Shown: piece after piece, positions 7,963 to 16,374 of the stretch
Layout of the letters: each line of letters starts with the position of its first letter
How positions within the stretch are numbered: position 1 is the stretch's first letter
Source of the DNA: Pseudoalteromonas flavipulchra NCIMB 2033 = ATCC BAA-314
GTDB lineage: Bacteria; Pseudomonadota; Gammaproteobacteria; Enterobacterales; Alteromonadaceae
Direction of reading: 5' to 3'
Length of the DNA: 64,000 nucleotides
NCBI GenBank assembly: GCA_000814665.1
Contig: JWIH01000011.1
Coordinates: 245,344 to 309,343, forward strand
Program-made: the position numbers and the translations under genes
Notes under the pieces: model-generated
Database searches by the model: none
What the model was told of the DNA's origin: nothing
Seen by the model: only the letters and a program-made list of their open reading frames with translations

Positions 7963-8934
7963 TTACCCAAGTAACGATAGTGCTACCTGTGGACGCTGAT
8001 TAGCTTGGCTCAAAATAGAGCTACTCGCTTGTTGTAAAATCTGCATCTTAGTCAGGTTGGCTGTTTCTTGAGCAAAATCGGTATCTCTAACTCGAGATTG
8101 AGCTGCTGATAAGTTTTCTTGGATATTTGACTGGTTACGAATAGTTGACTGGAATCGGTTTTGTACCGCACCAAGCTCAGCACGTTTCTTATCAACTACC
8201 GCAATCATGGTATCCATTGCAGCCAGTACTTGCTGTGCATTTTCTTGCGAAGATACACTAATTACGGTGGCAGCCATGTTGGTGAAACCAGCGGTAGCCT
8301 CTGTAACTCCAGTACCAACATTACTGATACCAGCAGCTAATGTTGACATTGTTTTTCCTGATACTGCTGACGCAATGCCGGCGATACCAGACATTGTGAA
8401 GCCACCATTTGCTGTCAAAGAGTTAGAACCGTTTGAAGACGAACCAACGTCTTTCATACTAAAGCTTATAGTCTGAACGGCATCAGAGCCAACTTGGAAA
8501 TTTGAATCATAGGTGCCATCTAGTAGATTTTGACCACCAAAAGTTGTGTCTTTAGCAACACGGTTAACTTCCGACGCCAACGAGCGAATTTCTTCTTGCA
8601 GTGCTAATCGGTCTTCGTCTGTATTCGAACCATTTGATGCTTGTTGCGCTAGCGTACGAATACGCTGAAACATTTGTGTCGTCTCATCCAAAGCACCCTC
8701 TGCGGTTTGCGCAAGAGAAATACCATCATTCGCATTTCGAATACCTTGGTTTAATCCGTTAATTTGTCCTGTTAGACGGTTCGAGATCTGCATACCTGCA
8801 GCATCATCTTTTGCACTGTTTATTCTAAAGCCTGATGACAATCTTTTAAAAGAAGTATCAAGCGCACTACCTGAGTTCATCAATTGTCTTTGTGCATTCA
8901 ATGAACTGACATTGGTATTAACGTAAATAGCCAT
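7963..8934 (-). CDS. Flagellin 1
   Basis: 323 residues from the start MAIYVNTNVSSLNAQRQL, chosen over an upstream in-frame start because GGAGG lies 6 bases before this ATG and the sequence matches the paralogues. Conserved N- and C-terminal coiled D0/D1 segments (LDTSFKRLSSGFRINSAKDDAAGMQIS; SRVRDTDFAQETANLTKMQILQQASSSILSQANQ) flank a short central block with FTMSGIAGIASAVSGKTMST. Exported through the type III system as a filament subunit, and probably glycosylated by Maf. A sigma-28-type promoter stands about 100 bases upstream. Closest to flagellin 3. Confidence 0.96.
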   Translation of the reverse strand: MAIYVNTNVSSLNAQRQLMNSGSALDTSFKRLSSGFRINSAKDDAAGMQISNRLTGQINGLNQGIRNANDGISLAQTAEGALDETTQMFQRIRTLAQQASNGSNTDEDRLALQEEIRSLASEVNRVAKDTTFGGQNLLDGTYDSNFQVGSDAVQTISFSMKDVGSSSNGSNSLTANGGFTMSGIAGIASAVSGKTMSTLAAGISNVGTGVTEATAGFTNMAATVISVSSQENAQQVLAAMDTMIAVVDKKRAELGAVQNRFQSTIRNQSNIQENLSAAQSRVRDTDFAQETANLTKMQILQQASSSILSQANQRPQVALSLLG

Positions 8935-9035
8935 AATAGCCTCCGCTTTATAATACATATTTCAATGCTGCGGGATACCCCTACCCTGCAGTATTGAAGA
9001 GGTTAGAGTACTAGATTGATAGTTCTCTAACTCTT

Positions 9036-9062
9036 CTATCGACTATAAAAGAGGAAGCTTTA
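9036..9062 (-). promoter_or_regulatory. Putative sigma-28 (FliA) promoter of flagellin 1
   Basis: Minus strand: TAAA, exactly 15 bases, GTCGATAG (6 of 8 match GCCGATAA). It lies in the 154-base gap after flagellin 2, about 100 bases before the flagellin 1 ATG, the same geometry as the better flagellin 3 promoter. Confidence 0.6.
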
Positions 9063-9088
9063 GCTTTTTTTTTAAAAAATTTAACTCA

Positions 9089-10063
9089 TTAGCCTTGTAG
9101 TAGACTTAAAGCTGCTTGAGGTCGTTGATTTGCTTGACCTAATATAGTTTGGCTAGCTTGTTGTAAAATCTGATTCTTCGTTAACTTTGCAGTTTCTAAA
9201 GCAAAGTCCGCGTCTTTTACTCGCGATTTCGCTGAGTTTAGATTTTCAGATACGTTCGACTGATTTCGAATGGTCGACTGAAAGCGGTTTTGAACAGCAC
9301 CCAGCTCTGCACGTTTTTTATCCACCACTGCTATCATTGCATCCATCGCTGCGAGAACTTGTTGAGCATTTTCTTGCGAAGAAACACTGATCAAAGTTGC
9401 AGCCATGTTCGTAAAACCGGCAGTCGTTTCTGTTACTCCGGTGCCAATATTACTAATACCAGCAGCCAACACTGACATCCCTTTACCTGAAACCGCAGAC
9501 GCAATCCCCGCTATTCCAGACATAGTGAAGCCACCATTGGTGGTCATTGAGTTGCTACCGTTTGCAGAAGAGCCAACTTCCTTCATGCTAAAACCAATTG
9601 TTTGAACGGCATCTGCACCTACTTGAAAGTTTGCAGAGTAGGTTCCATCAAGTAGATTTTGACCACCAAATGTTGTATCACTTGCGACTCGATTTACTTC
9701 AGCTGATAGCTGACGAATCTCTTCTTGGATCGCTAAACGGTCTTCATCGGTATTAGAGCCGTTTGCAGCCTGTTGTGCAAGCGTCCTAATTCGCTGGAAC
9801 ATAGAGGTGATTTCGTCCATTGCACCTTCAGCTGTTTGAGCAAGAGAAATACCGTCATTCGCATTACGGTTGCCTTGTTCAAGTCCCATGATCTGTGAAT
9901 TTAATCGGTCGGAGATCTGCAAACCTGCAGCATCATCAGCAGCACTGTTTATCCGCAAACCAGATGATAGACGCTTGAAAGAAGTATCTAGTTCATTACC
10001 TGAATTAGTCAATTGTCTTTGTGCATTAATTGCACTGACATTGGTATTTACATATAAAGCCAT
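9089..10063 (-). CDS. Flagellin 2
   Basis: 324 residues beginning MALYVNTNVSAINAQRQLTN and ending ANQRPQAALSLLQG. Same architecture as its two neighbours, but the most divergent of the three: NELDTSFKRLSSGLRINSAADDAAGL, VSENLNSAKSRVKDADFALETAKLTKNQ. It is the only one with a sigma-54-type promoter (10202-10217), with a leader of about 130 bases. In Vibrio species the flagellin read by sigma-54 (flaA) is the one essential for filament formation while the sigma-28 flagellins are dispensable; by analogy this is the key subunit, which is an inference. Confidence 0.96.
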   Translation of the reverse strand: MALYVNTNVSAINAQRQLTNSGNELDTSFKRLSSGLRINSAADDAAGLQISDRLNSQIMGLEQGNRNANDGISLAQTAEGAMDEITSMFQRIRTLAQQAANGSNTDEDRLAIQEEIRQLSAEVNRVASDTTFGGQNLLDGTYSANFQVGADAVQTIGFSMKEVGSSANGSNSMTTNGGFTMSGIAGIASAVSGKGMSVLAAGISNIGTGVTETTAGFTNMAATLISVSSQENAQQVLAAMDAMIAVVDKKRAELGAVQNRFQSTIRNQSNVSENLNSAKSRVKDADFALETAKLTKNQILQQASQTILGQANQRPQAALSLLQG

Positions 10064-10201
10064 AACTCACTCTCTTTTTGCCAAATCAATATCTAATTGA
10101 TAGATAGTTAAATGACAAAGCGGCATGCATGTTTCAGGTTTTCTTTTTACTAAGGCAACCAATTGCCACTTTGACGCCAAAATTAACTCTACTGGGTTTA
10201 A

Positions 10202-10217
10202 AGCAAGTTATAGGCCA
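10202..10217 (-). promoter_or_regulatory. Putative sigma-54 promoter of flagellin 2
   Basis: Minus strand: TGGCCT, 5 bases, TTGCT, with the GG-N10-GC spacing exact and TT following. It has the same TGGCCT core as the flgB promoter. The leader to the ATG at 10063 is about 130 bases, longer than at the structural-gene promoters. Confidence 0.65.
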
Positions 10218-10344
10218 AAAAGACACAAGGTTATAGACACAGCTAAAGAATAAATTTAAAACCATGATAAATATGAAATTTATAGATTTCTATTTTGAAA
10301 TTTGGATATAGAGATTATCTTAGCGTCAATTTACTGTGCTTATT

Positions 10345-10379
10345 TGAGCGGTACTCATATACCGTATGAGCGATGCTCA
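10345..10379. promoter_or_regulatory. Nested palindrome upstream of the flagellin 2 promoter, possible enhancer-binding site
   Basis: An outer TGAGC...GCTCA pair encloses CTCATA-TACCG-TATGAG. The distance of about 130-160 bases from the sigma-54 site is right for a bacterial enhancer-binding protein such as an FlrA/FlrC-type regulator. Purely positional inference. Confidence 0.3.
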
Positions 10380-10543
10380 CCAATAAATCTTAGACAAAAT
10401 AGCCTAGGCATTGAAGTAGCTGGTTAAATAATCTGTGCATCGAGCATCTAACGCCTTATCCAAGGCCTCATACATTGATTTAGCGGCAAACAAATAGATT
10501 TTACGCTCTATATAGTTGGTACTAAAGGAAGTTATATGAAGTA

Positions 10544-10569
10544 AAAGAGGGGCTGGCTAGCCCCTCTTT
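10544..10569 (-). terminator. Rho-independent terminator downstream of flagellin 3
   Basis: AAAGAGGGGCT and AGCCCCTCTTT form an 11-bp stem with a 4-base GGCT loop; on the minus strand the stem is followed by TACTTCAT after CTCTTTT. The sequence is symmetric enough to work in both directions. Confidence 0.65.
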
Positions 10570-10696
10570 AGTAAGTTTGAGAGTGAGTGTCATTTTTTTA
10601 ACACAAACTTGGCATGGTATGTGCTTTAATTAACGTGTTCATTGTTTTAATGAACGCTATTGGATTTTTTAGCTCCTCCGCTTTATCATCCAATTC

Positions 10697-10732
10697 GGTG
10701 CCTAAGCAAATACCCCATCTGGCTTAGGCACC
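10697..10732 (-). terminator. Hairpin just after flagellin 3
   Basis: GGTGCCTAAGC and GCTTAGGCACC pair perfectly over 11 bp, loop 14, starting 20 bases beyond the flagellin 3 stop. There is no U-run on the minus strand, so it may stabilise the message 3' end rather than terminate. Confidence 0.45.
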
Positions 10733-10751
10733 TTTTACCATCCTAGTTAAA

Positions 10752-11723
10752 TTATCCTAGTAGACTTAGTGCAGCTTGAGGACGTTGGTTAGCCTGGCTT
10801 AGAATTGTTTGGCTTGCCTGCTGTAGAATCTGCATTTTAGTCAAGCTAGCTGTTTCTTGAGCAAAGTCAGTATCTTTCACTCGAGATTTTGCAGCTGATA
10901 AGTTTTCCTGAATATTCGATTGGTTACGAATAGTTGATTGGAATCGGTTTTGTACCGCACCAAGCTCAGCTCGTTTCTTATCAACTACTGCAATCATTGA
11001 ATCCATCGCAGCTAACACTTGTTGTGCATTTTCCTGTGACGATACACTAATGATTGTAGCTGCCATGTTGGTGAAACCAGCTGTCGCTTCTGTAACACCT
11101 GTACCAACATTACTGATACCAGCAGCAAGGGTCGACATTGTTTTGCCAGTTACCGCGGAAGCGATCCCCGCGATACCAGACATTGTGAAGCCGCCATTTG
11201 CTGTCAAAGAGTTGGAACCATTCGCAGACGAACCAACGTTTTTCATGCTGAAGCCAATTGTCTGTACTGCATCAGCACCGACTTGGAAGTTAGCCTCGTA
11301 TGAGCCATCTAGTAAATTTTGTCCACCAAAAGTTGTATCTTTTGCTACACGGTTAACTTCTGATGCTAAAGAACGGATTTCTTCTTGAATCGCCAATCTG
11401 TCTTCATCAGTATTCGAACCGTTTGAAGCTTGTTGAGCTAGGGTACGCATACGTTGGAACATTGAAGTTACTTCGTCCATTGCCCCTTCTGCAGTTTGAG
11501 CAAGAGAGATACCGTCGTTCGCGTTACGGTTACCTTGATTAAGACCATTGATTTGTGAAGTCAAACGGTCAGAAATTTGTAGGCCTGCAGCATCATCAGC
11601 AGCGCTGTTGATACGAAAGCCTGAAGATAGACGCTTAAATGATGTATCTAGTGCGTTACCAGATTGCATTAATTGTCTTTGTGCGTTCAATGAACTTACG
11701 TTAGTATTTACATAAAGTGCCAT
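10752..11723 (-). CDS. Flagellin 3
   Basis: 323 residues starting MALYVNTNVSSLNAQRQLMQ. The D0/D1 ends and the central block are nearly the same as in flagellin 1 (FTMSGIAGIASAVTGKTMSTLAAGISNVGTGVTEATAGF). It has the best sigma-28 promoter of the three flagellins (11819-11845), about 95 bases upstream, and hairpins downstream, so it is probably a single-gene unit expressed late at high level. Filament subunit, secreted by the flagellar type III apparatus. Confidence 0.96.
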   Translation of the reverse strand: MALYVNTNVSSLNAQRQLMQSGNALDTSFKRLSSGFRINSAADDAAGLQISDRLTSQINGLNQGNRNANDGISLAQTAEGAMDEVTSMFQRMRTLAQQASNGSNTDEDRLAIQEEIRSLASEVNRVAKDTTFGGQNLLDGSYEANFQVGADAVQTIGFSMKNVGSSANGSNSLTANGGFTMSGIAGIASAVTGKTMSTLAAGISNVGTGVTEATAGFTNMAATIISVSSQENAQQVLAAMDSMIAVVDKKRAELGAVQNRFQSTIRNQSNIQENLSAAKSRVKDTDFAQETASLTKMQILQQASQTILSQANQRPQAALSLLG

Positions 11724-11818
11724 GATGGTTCTCCCACTTTAAATCGAGTCTTTCACTCTCAAACTTAGAAACTTTCCAACCTTTGAATGTTTTTCACTCT
11801 CCGGCTTGGTTATTTAAG

Positions 11819-11845
11819 TTATCGGTCGGCAAAAATTTTCCTTTA
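11819..11845 (-). promoter_or_regulatory. Sigma-28 (FliA) promoter of flagellin 3
   Basis: Minus strand: TAAA, exactly 15 bases, ACCGATAA, one mismatch to the GCCGATAA consensus. The ATG of flagellin 3 is about 95 bases downstream. Confidence 0.82.
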
Positions 11846-11946
11846 GTGTTTTTTTAAAAAAAAACATAAACAACTGATTGATAGAGACTTTTTGTTTTAT
11901 ATGGAACAAAGGACAGGAAGTTATGGCTATGAGCTTATACTGAAGA

Positions 11947-11980
11947 AATGTATTGAAAGTACTATTACTTTCAATACATT
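11947..11980 (-). terminator. Perfect 15-bp hairpin, probable terminator of the flgJKL unit
   Basis: AATGTATTGAAAGTA and TACTTTCAATACATT are exact complements around a CTAT loop, followed on the minus strand by TCTTC. The stem is A+T rich. It lies about 60 bases past the flgL stop and upstream of the flagellin 3 promoter. Confidence 0.5.
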
Positions 11981-12015
11981 AAATTAGATAGTAGTGTTTT
12001 AGGCTGTTTTGAAGA

Positions 12016-12037
12016 AGGTAACCTTTAAAGGCCACCT
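12016..12037 (-). other. Imperfect palindrome immediately after flgL
   Basis: AGGTAACCTTTAAAGGCCACCT is self-complementary apart from two G-U pairs and begins 3 bases after the flgL stop. It may act together with the longer hairpin at 11947-11980. Confidence 0.35.
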
Positions 12038-12039
12038 TT

Positions 12040-13275
12040 TTAACGAATGTAGTCTAATAAAGAAAGGTTAGTTAGGCGGCCAAATGTTGCCTGAGAGGCC
12101 TGTAATGCAGTTTCATGCTTGGTGAGCTCTGAAATCGCTGAATAAAAATCGACTTCAATCAAAGCCGCTTTATTTGCTTTATTATCAACGTCCAAGTCTG
12201 AATTTGCATCAGATACAAGCTTTGCAGCATTTAACCTGCCACCAAGCCCCGCTTGTCCTTGCGATATTTTAATCTTGGCATTATCTAGGCCAGTAATGCC
12301 GTCAGCCAGTACCTGTTTGTAATCATCACCCGTAATGCTGGTGTCTCTCAATGACGTAATCATAGATTCTAATGTATTTAGAATGTTTTCCTTCTGAGGT
12401 TTTTCCAAATCAAAGCTTATTTGGCCTGGCGCAGCACCAGCGAAGTCAAACTCCATGCCAGCGACTTTAATAGTTCCGCCTTCTGCAGTACCGGTTGAAA
12501 TAACCGTTCCCCCCTGCTCAAGCTGGTAAGTATTTGGTGTACCCGCTGTCACCACTAAGTCAAAGGTGTTTGCACCTGCAGGCGCACTTGGATCCGCGTT
12601 GTAATTCGCTTTATGAAACTTATCAAACACAGCTTGCTCATCTACATAAACCGATGCAGAGGTGATACCACCAGAAACCACACCTGTATTTGAAGTAATA
12701 TTCAGTCGCTTCTCTGCACTTTCAAATACATCAAAACCGTTATCACTGGAACGTATCTCGACCCCTTCAGAGACTTTTATTTTATGCTGTCCTTGGTCAC
12801 CGTTATATACGTACTTTCCAGTGGCTGAATCGAAACTATAAGTTTGCGTATTGTCTTGGTAGCCGGAAAATATAAACTTACCATCTTCACTTTTTGAGTT
12901 CATCAAATCCAAAATAGTATCTTGGATTGACTCTAGCTCGTCAGCGATTGCTTGGCGGTCAACATCGGATAACCCACCATTACCTGCTTGTATCGACTTG
13001 GTATAAGCACTATCAATGGCCGTTTTAATATTTTCTAGTACTGACTCTTGAGTATCTAATCTCGAAGACAACATTGTCAGGTTCTTAGTAAACTGATCGT
13101 TTGCTTGGATCCTGTCATCAAAAAGCATGGCTCTTGCAGTCGCTGAAGCATCATCAGAAGCACTCAATACCCGCTTTTGCGTGTTCAGCTGCTGTGTTGC
13201 TTTATTCACGTCTTGCTGATTACGCAAAATAGAATTGAGATTAGAATTAAAAATTTGATTTTGAGATAAACGCAT
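12040..13275 (-). CDS. flgL: Flagellar hook-filament junction protein FlgL
   Basis: 411 residues. The N-terminus MRLSQNQIFNSNLNSILRNQQDVNKATQQLNTQKRVL follows the flagellin-like HAP3 pattern and the C-terminus has the matching helix (FYSAISELTKHETALQASQATFGRL) ending LSLLDYIR. FlgL joins the hook zone to the filament outside the cell. It begins 2 bases after flgK stops, so the two are cotranscribed. Confidence 0.94.
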   Translation of the reverse strand: MRLSQNQIFNSNLNSILRNQQDVNKATQQLNTQKRVLSASDDASATARAMLFDDRIQANDQFTKNLTMLSSRLDTQESVLENIKTAIDSAYTKSIQAGNGGLSDVDRQAIADELESIQDTILDLMNSKSEDGKFIFSGYQDNTQTYSFDSATGKYVYNGDQGQHKIKVSEGVEIRSSDNGFDVFESAEKRLNITSNTGVVSGGITSASVYVDEQAVFDKFHKANYNADPSAPAGANTFDLVVTAGTPNTYQLEQGGTVISTGTAEGGTIKVAGMEFDFAGAAPGQISFDLEKPQKENILNTLESMITSLRDTSITGDDYKQVLADGITGLDNAKIKISQGQAGLGGRLNAAKLVSDANSDLDVDNKANKAALIEVDFYSAISELTKHETALQASQATFGRLTNLSLLDYIR

Positions 13276-13277
13276 AA

Positions 13278-15290
13278 TTACCTCGCTGCACTTAATAAGG
13301 TATCGAACACAGTTCTTGCTGCCGAAATGACTTGCGCCGAAGCCGAGTAAGACTGTTGGAAACGTAACAAGTTGGCCGCCTCTTCATCTAGGTTCACGCC
13401 CGAAAGAGACTCAAACCATGCGCTTGACTGATTGGCCAGCGCTTCAAATGCCGCGCCATTGGTTTTTGCTTGATTGGTGATAACCCCTACACCAGTGACA
13501 ATATCGGCATATGCTTCATTAAAGGTTTTATGGCTTTCTGTACTACCTGTAGACTCTACATTTTGTCTAACTAAATCCGATGATTTCAGACCATCGAGCG
13601 CTGCACCATTACGGTTGTCATCAAAGCCACCAGTGTTAAAACTAATCTCAAAACTATCACCGGTATTCGGCGTACCCTCAATATCGAAAGTGAAGCCAAG
13701 ATTATCAAAAGGTGCAGGCGCAGCTCCCACTCCAGAAAGAATATCTTTGCCATCCGCAGGAGCCGTAAAGGTATGCGTTGTACCTGAATTACTGGTTAAC
13801 GTATATTCGTTAGCATTGGCTGTTTTAGTCAAAGTATAAGGACCATCATTCAACGTTGGCGGCGTTCCCGCAGTAAACGCACTGGTCGTGGGATCGGTAT
13901 CAGTGACGACTCCGGCTGAAATGGTCGCCGTACCATTATTGTCTGCTGATTTTTCAGTACGAATTGGCGACGCTAATGCGAGTGCTTCTGGTCTTTGAGT
14001 TGCAAGCTCCAAGCCAGTTGCAGCCTGTTGATTTAATTTCACAAGAAATCTATCACCTGTTGCACCACTACCCGTTACGTTCATTTGTAAGCCAAAATAA
14101 TCGCCCGTTCCCGTGATGACTCCACCTGCAATATTACCAGTCGTCGGAGTACCGATAGGATTGCCTTTGGCATCTACAGCTGTTATTTCAACGGTTGTTG
14201 CACTGGTATAAGTAACTTGGAAATCGGTAGCTGGCAACTCATTGCCGCGCCCTGGCTCAAGGGTTGCCGTAAGCGCTGCGGTGCCTGTATTTTCGCTGTA
14301 AGCAAAGCCACCCACGGTAGGTATTTTAAATATATCTCCACCTATGTTGCCATCTAAGTCCATTCCCAATCTATTTTGCTGATTAAAAGCATCTGCCAAT
14401 GCGAGGCCAATTTGACCTAGTTGGTTTTGTGCCGGGATCAACACTTCATCTCTAAACGCCAGTAACCCACCGATTTTGCCTTTCAAGCTGCCGCTATCTA
14501 ACTCGAGCTGCACAACATTTTTATCTTTAATGTCTAGGATTAGTTCTTTATGATTAGGATCTGGATTGCCTTTCATCGCGAATAAATTGAAGGCTCCACC
14601 TTGCATCACAAGTGCATCCCCAGTGCCTAAAAATACGAGCTTCTCGCCATTTTCACCATCGAGTGTTTCTATATCTACAAGTTCAGCGAGCTCCTTGATA
14701 GCTTGATCTCGCTCGTTAAGTACACTGTGATCGACATTGTTCAGATTGAGTGCTGATTTACTCGCTACTTGTTTATTTAATTCGCTGATTTTTTGCACAA
14801 GATTGTTGGCTTCTTCTGAGAAAATATCCAATTGCTCGTTCACAATACTGTTTTGATCAACAACAATACCTGACAGTCTATCCATTTGATCAACAAGGCC
14901 TTGAGCGCCCGTCATAAATAAAGAGCGGTTAGTTGTCGATGAAGGTAAGTTAATCGCGCTTTGTAAATTGTTAAACATAGAGTTGATGCTCTTGCTCAGA
15001 CTGTTTGAGTCTTGTGCAAACAACGTATCAACGCGGCTTGCCTCAGTGACAAACTGCTCATAGTAAGACTGATTAGAAATATCACGATTTAATTGCTGCT
15101 GCGCAAATTGGTTGAGCAAACGCACGGTTTCACCGCGGCCAACCATGCCACCTATCATTGTTCCGTGTTCAGTCCGTTCACGGATATACCCTTTGGTATT
15201 TAGGTTAGCGATGTTTTTACTGGTGGTTTGTAGTAACTCAGAGTTAGCCCTAACCCCTGCTGCACCAATATTTAATAGATCAAATGACAT
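13278..15290 (-). CDS. flgK: Flagellar hook-associated protein FlgK
   Basis: 670 residues, longer than the 550 of enterics because of a large variable D2/D3 insertion rich in Thr, Gly and Pro (about residues 350-560). The N-terminus DLLNIGAAGVRANSELLQTTSKNIANLNTKGYIRE and the C-terminus NLLRFQQSYSASAQVISAARTVFDTLL are the rod/hook-family signatures. FlgK lies between hook and FlgL. The gene starts one base after the flgJ stop region, in the unit flgJ-flgK-flgL. Confidence 0.95.
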   Translation of the reverse strand: MSFDLLNIGAAGVRANSELLQTTSKNIANLNTKGYIRERTEHGTMIGGMVGRGETVRLLNQFAQQQLNRDISNQSYYEQFVTEASRVDTLFAQDSNSLSKSINSMFNNLQSAINLPSSTTNRSLFMTGAQGLVDQMDRLSGIVVDQNSIVNEQLDIFSEEANNLVQKISELNKQVASKSALNLNNVDHSVLNERDQAIKELAELVDIETLDGENGEKLVFLGTGDALVMQGGAFNLFAMKGNPDPNHKELILDIKDKNVVQLELDSGSLKGKIGGLLAFRDEVLIPAQNQLGQIGLALADAFNQQNRLGMDLDGNIGGDIFKIPTVGGFAYSENTGTAALTATLEPGRGNELPATDFQVTYTSATTVEITAVDAKGNPIGTPTTGNIAGGVITGTGDYFGLQMNVTGSGATGDRFLVKLNQQAATGLELATQRPEALALASPIRTEKSADNNGTATISAGVVTDTDPTTSAFTAGTPPTLNDGPYTLTKTANANEYTLTSNSGTTHTFTAPADGKDILSGVGAAPAPFDNLGFTFDIEGTPNTGDSFEISFNTGGFDDNRNGAALDGLKSSDLVRQNVESTGSTESHKTFNEAYADIVTGVGVITNQAKTNGAAFEALANQSSAWFESLSGVNLDEEAANLLRFQQSYSASAQVISAARTVFDTLLSAAR

Positions 15291-15291
15291 C

Positions 15292-16266
15292 TCATCTGAC
15301 TCCCTTTGTTAGCGCACCGGATAAGAAATCGGATACATCAATACGCTTTAAAACTGACTTAATTTTGTTGGCATAATTCGGATCGGTCGCGTAGCCTGCA
15401 TTTTGAAGCTCACTTAAATAAGCATGACTATCACCAGCCTTGTTTAAGGCTTGCTCGTATCTCGGATTACCTTTTAGGAAACTGACATAATCATCAAAGC
15501 TTTGTTCTAGCGACTTATAAGCACGGAAATCGGCTTGCTTTTGCACCGGTAACCCTTGCTCAAATTCAAGTGTCGATTTTCTGGCACTTTCACCACTCCA
15601 GCGGCTATCCGCTTTGATATTGAATAGATTAAAACTGCTACTACCATCTTTTTTGCTGATGATGTGCTTACCCCAACCGGTTTCCAGTGCAGCTTGTGCA
15701 ACCATTACCGCAGGGTTCAAGCCTAACTTTTTCGCAGCTGTTTGAGCGTATTCCCAAATTTTGTCGACGAATTCCTCAGGAGAACCAAAGCCTGTTTGTT
15801 CATCGCTTGAGGTATCTGCCTTAACATTGACAGCCTGCGGTTCAGGTTTACGTACACTCTCACTCGCTGTCGCCTGTCTTTTAAAGGAAATATCGCCGTC
15901 AGCTCTCATTACTGAGGCAGGCTTATACTTTTCAGAATTAGGAGACAACTGCTGCACAATCAGATCTGCAAGTCCTAAGCTGCCCTGCTCAGATAAATGC
16001 ATCGAAAGTTGCTGATCATGCATTTCTTCAAAAAATTTGACACCACTAGAGTTAAATGGACTGTCTTTATCCTCTAGCGCCTCATTCGCTTTACGCATGC
16101 TTTGTAACAACATTTGCGTAAAGATAGACTCAAACTGTTGTGCCGCCTTTTTCAATGCCTGATCTGAGGCACCTTGATCGCCAGCACCTTTCAGCGCCTC
16201 TTTACGGATCGAATCAAGGTTTCCTAGGTCAAAAAAGCTTTGATTTTTCAATTGGTCGGTGTTCAT
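15292..16266 (-). CDS. flgJ: Flagellar rod assembly protein / peptidoglycan hydrolase FlgJ
   Basis: 324 residues in two parts. The N-terminal rod-capping domain (residues about 25-110) has ALKKAAQQFESIFTQMLLQSMRKANE. The C-terminal glucosaminidase domain has PAVMVAQAALETGWGKH with the catalytic Glu and FNLFNIKADSRWSG. It digests the peptidoglycan so the rod can pass. A terminator and a sigma-54-type promoter lie in the 108-base gap before it, so it begins a separate unit with flgK and flgL. Confidence 0.95.
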   Translation of the reverse strand: MNTDQLKNQSFFDLGNLDSIRKEALKGAGDQGASDQALKKAAQQFESIFTQMLLQSMRKANEALEDKDSPFNSSGVKFFEEMHDQQLSMHLSEQGSLGLADLIVQQLSPNSEKYKPASVMRADGDISFKRQATASESVRKPEPQAVNVKADTSSDEQTGFGSPEEFVDKIWEYAQTAAKKLGLNPAVMVAQAALETGWGKHIISKKDGSSSFNLFNIKADSRWSGESARKSTLEFEQGLPVQKQADFRAYKSLEQSFDDYVSFLKGNPRYEQALNKAGDSHAYLSELQNAGYATDPNYANKIKSVLKRIDVSDFLSGALTKGVR

Positions 16267-16308
16267 ACACTCAGCACTGTTTGACGTTAATAACTATACA
16301 AATAGAAA

Positions 16309-16324
16309 TGCAAAATCCGAGCCA
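16309..16324 (-). promoter_or_regulatory. Putative sigma-54 promoter of flgJKL
   Basis: Minus strand: TGGCTC, 5 bases, TTGCA; GG-N10-GC spacing is exact with one mismatch to TGGCAC. It starts directly at the U-run of the flgI terminator and ends 43 bases before the flgJ ATG. Confidence 0.6.
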
Positions 16325-16350
16325 AAAAAAAGCCCCACAATTGTGAGGCT
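16324..16350 (-). terminator. Rho-independent terminator of flgFGHI
   Basis: Minus strand: a 10-bp stem AGCCTCACAA/TTGTGGGGCT (one G-U) followed by an uninterrupted run of U's. It starts 25 bases after the flgI stop. Confidence 0.85.
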
Positions 16351-16374
16351 AACTAGTTGATTAATAATAGAACA

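Larger units (their letters stand above)
10064..10751. other. 688-base intergenic region between flagellins 2 and 3
   Basis: No credible gene. It contains the flagellin 2 leader and sigma-54 promoter, a nested palindrome (10345-10379) about 140 bases upstream of that promoter, and two hairpins that could end the flagellin 3 message (10544-10569 and 10697-10732). The rest is A+T rich with no recognisable signal. Confidence 0.6.
11724..12039. other. Intergenic region between flgL and flagellin 3
   Basis: 316 bases with no gene. It holds a hairpin at the flgL end (12016-12037), a 15-bp perfect hairpin (11947-11980) and the flagellin 3 sigma-28 promoter (11819-11845). Confidence 0.6.

Noticed and set aside
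13474-13839. 121-codon + strand frame opposite flgK
   Set aside because: Antisense shadow of the variable region of flgK with no family signature or start signal.
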